From Anaerolineales bacterium (lineage in GTDB: Bacteria > Chloroflexota > Anaerolineae > Anaerolineales > UBA4823): 13,551 nucleotides of DNA. Below are positions 12,888 through 13,551 of the stretch, piece by piece. Numbering within the stretch: position 1 is the first letter of the stretch; every line of letters starts with the position of its first letter. Location: contig JAFGBV010000251.1 of NCBI GenBank assembly GCA_016932955.1, positions 1 to 13,551 of the forward strand, written 5' to 3'. The notes beneath the pieces were generated by a model, which was not told the origin of the DNA, made no database searches, and saw only the letters and a list, made by a program, of their open reading frames with translations. Made by a program: the position numbers and the translations under genes.

Positions 12888-13551
12888 ATGCTGGATTCTG
12901 ATCAGTCCCCTTATGCCATCTTCTTTGCTGCTGATGCCAACCCCCAGGCAGTAGTGATCGCCGGAAAGGCGCGCTTTACACTGCTAACTGATCGCCTGCT
13001 ACGTATGGAGTACAGTAACAGCGCGAAGTTCGAAGACCGTCCCAGCCAGGCTTTCTGGTTCCGCCGCCAGCCTGCGCCGCGTTATACGCTGCGCTGTGAT
13101 GGCAAAGAGGTGCAGGGTGAAGAGGGCGCGGGAGATGGCGTTACGATCATCGGCGGTCAGGTGAAGGTGATCGAGCTTGAGACGGAATATATCTTGCTGC
13201 GCTACCGGATCACCGGTGGGCATTTTACGACCAACACACTTTCCGTATTGGTCAAGGCAACCGGGGCCACCTGGCGCTATGGCGATCTTAACTGGAAGGG
13301 CGGGAATCTCTATGGAACGACGCGCACACTGGACGGTGCGCAGGGTTTCTTACAACCCGAGCCAGGGTTGATGGGCCGGGCGGGTTGGGCGGTGGTGGAT
13401 GACTCCCATTCGCTGGTGTTCAACCCATCGGGCTGGATAGAGCCGCGCCAGCACCCCGAAAACGATGACCTGTATCTGTTCGGTTATGGGCATGATTATC
13501 CGGGCTGTCTGGCTGATTTCTACCGCGTTTCGGGCCCGGTGCCGCTGGTGC
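12888..13551 (+). CDS. Glycoside hydrolase family 31 protein, N-terminal part (runs off the window)
   Basis: The frame is open from the ATG at 12888 to the window end (221 complete codons), so only the N-terminal part is seen. It matches the beta-sandwich domain of family 31 alpha-glucosidases/alpha-xylosidases: ARFTLLTDRLLRMEYS (27-42), AFWFRR, then NLYGTTRTLDGA with the following LEPG-like PEPGLMGRAGWAVVDDS, and DLYLFGYGHDYPGCLADFY, which leads into the TIM barrel. The catalytic aspartates lie beyond the window, so activity and substrate (maltose-, isomaltose- or xylose-type glycosides) cannot be judged. No signal peptide is present, so a cytoplasmic enzyme acting on imported oligosaccharides is likely. 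GGGAGAG at 12876-12882, 5 nt before the ATG, is a good ribosome binding site. A dyad upstream suggests regulation, perhaps by sugar. Confidence 0.88.
   Translation, partial: MLDSDQSPYAIFFAADANPQAVVIAGKARFTLLTDRLLRMEYSNSAKFEDRPSQAFWFRRQPAPRYTLRCDGKEVQGEEGAGDGVTIIGGQVKVIELETEYILLRYRITGGHFTTNTLSVLVKATGATWRYGDLNWKGGNLYGTTRTLDGAQGFLQPEPGLMGRAGWAVVDDSHSLVFNPSGWIEPRQHPENDDLYLFGYGHDYPGCLADFYRVSGPVPLV

Noticed and set aside
1..13551. Mobile element, CRISPR array, toxin-antitoxin or defence island
   Set aside because: No transposase, integrase, direct-repeat array, tRNA or paired toxin gene was recognised. The HipA-like resemblance of the SCO1664 protein is distant, and the family belongs to the phosphomutase trio rather than to a toxin module.

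Overview
The window looks like the chromosome of a moderately GC-rich, free-living bacterium, most likely a member of the Chloroflexota (Anaerolineae-like). The grounds are indirect. The trio phosphomutase / DUF3090 / SCO1664-type kinase is known mainly from Actinobacteria and Chloroflexi. Two lipoproteins carry classical lipoboxes, one with a long Pro/Thr/Ala linker after the cysteine. Two genes have promoter -10 boxes so close to the ATG that their mRNAs should be leaderless. No rRNA, tRNA, CRISPR array, insertion sequence or phage gene was seen.

Layout: (1) 1-1868, plus strand: the tail of a protein of unrecognised family, a DUF6398 protein, a short unexplained gap, and a CPBP-type intramembrane protease. 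(2) 1904-3511, plus: a lipoprotein joining a concanavalin-like beta domain to a serine alpha/beta hydrolase. (3) 3512-3662: intergenic DNA with overlapping hairpins and the rarA promoter. (4) 3669-8608, plus: rarA, then the three-gene unit (histidine-phosphatase-type phosphomutase, DUF3090 zinc-ribbon protein, SCO1664-family kinase-like protein), then an ACT-less homoserine dehydrogenase and a Nudix hydrolase overlapping by 4 nt. (5) 8614-12747, minus: a two-gene operon of a LivJ-type substrate-binding lipoprotein followed by a 985-residue Cache-HAMP-PAS-PAS-GAF-HD-GYP protein, a predicted c-di-GMP phosphodiesterase. (6) 12748-12887: a divergent regulatory region with a good sigma-70 promoter to the left and a 27-bp dyad to the right. 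(7) 12888 to the window end, plus: the N-terminal part of a family-31 glycoside hydrolase.

How the genes may work together: the phosphomutase trio is the nearest thing here to an undescribed system. It is a known conserved gene set with a phosphomutase-like enzyme, a kinase-like enzyme and a small zinc-ribbon partner, but the pathway and substrate are unknown to me. An internal promoter at the second gene suggests the DUF3090 and kinase genes can be expressed apart from the phosphomutase. The binding-protein/HD-GYP operon reads as a sensory module: a transporter-type binding protein without transporter genes beside it, next to a membrane sensor that would lower c-di-GMP. Its divergent neighbour is a glycosidase gene, so the ligand could be connected with sugar use, but that is only inference.
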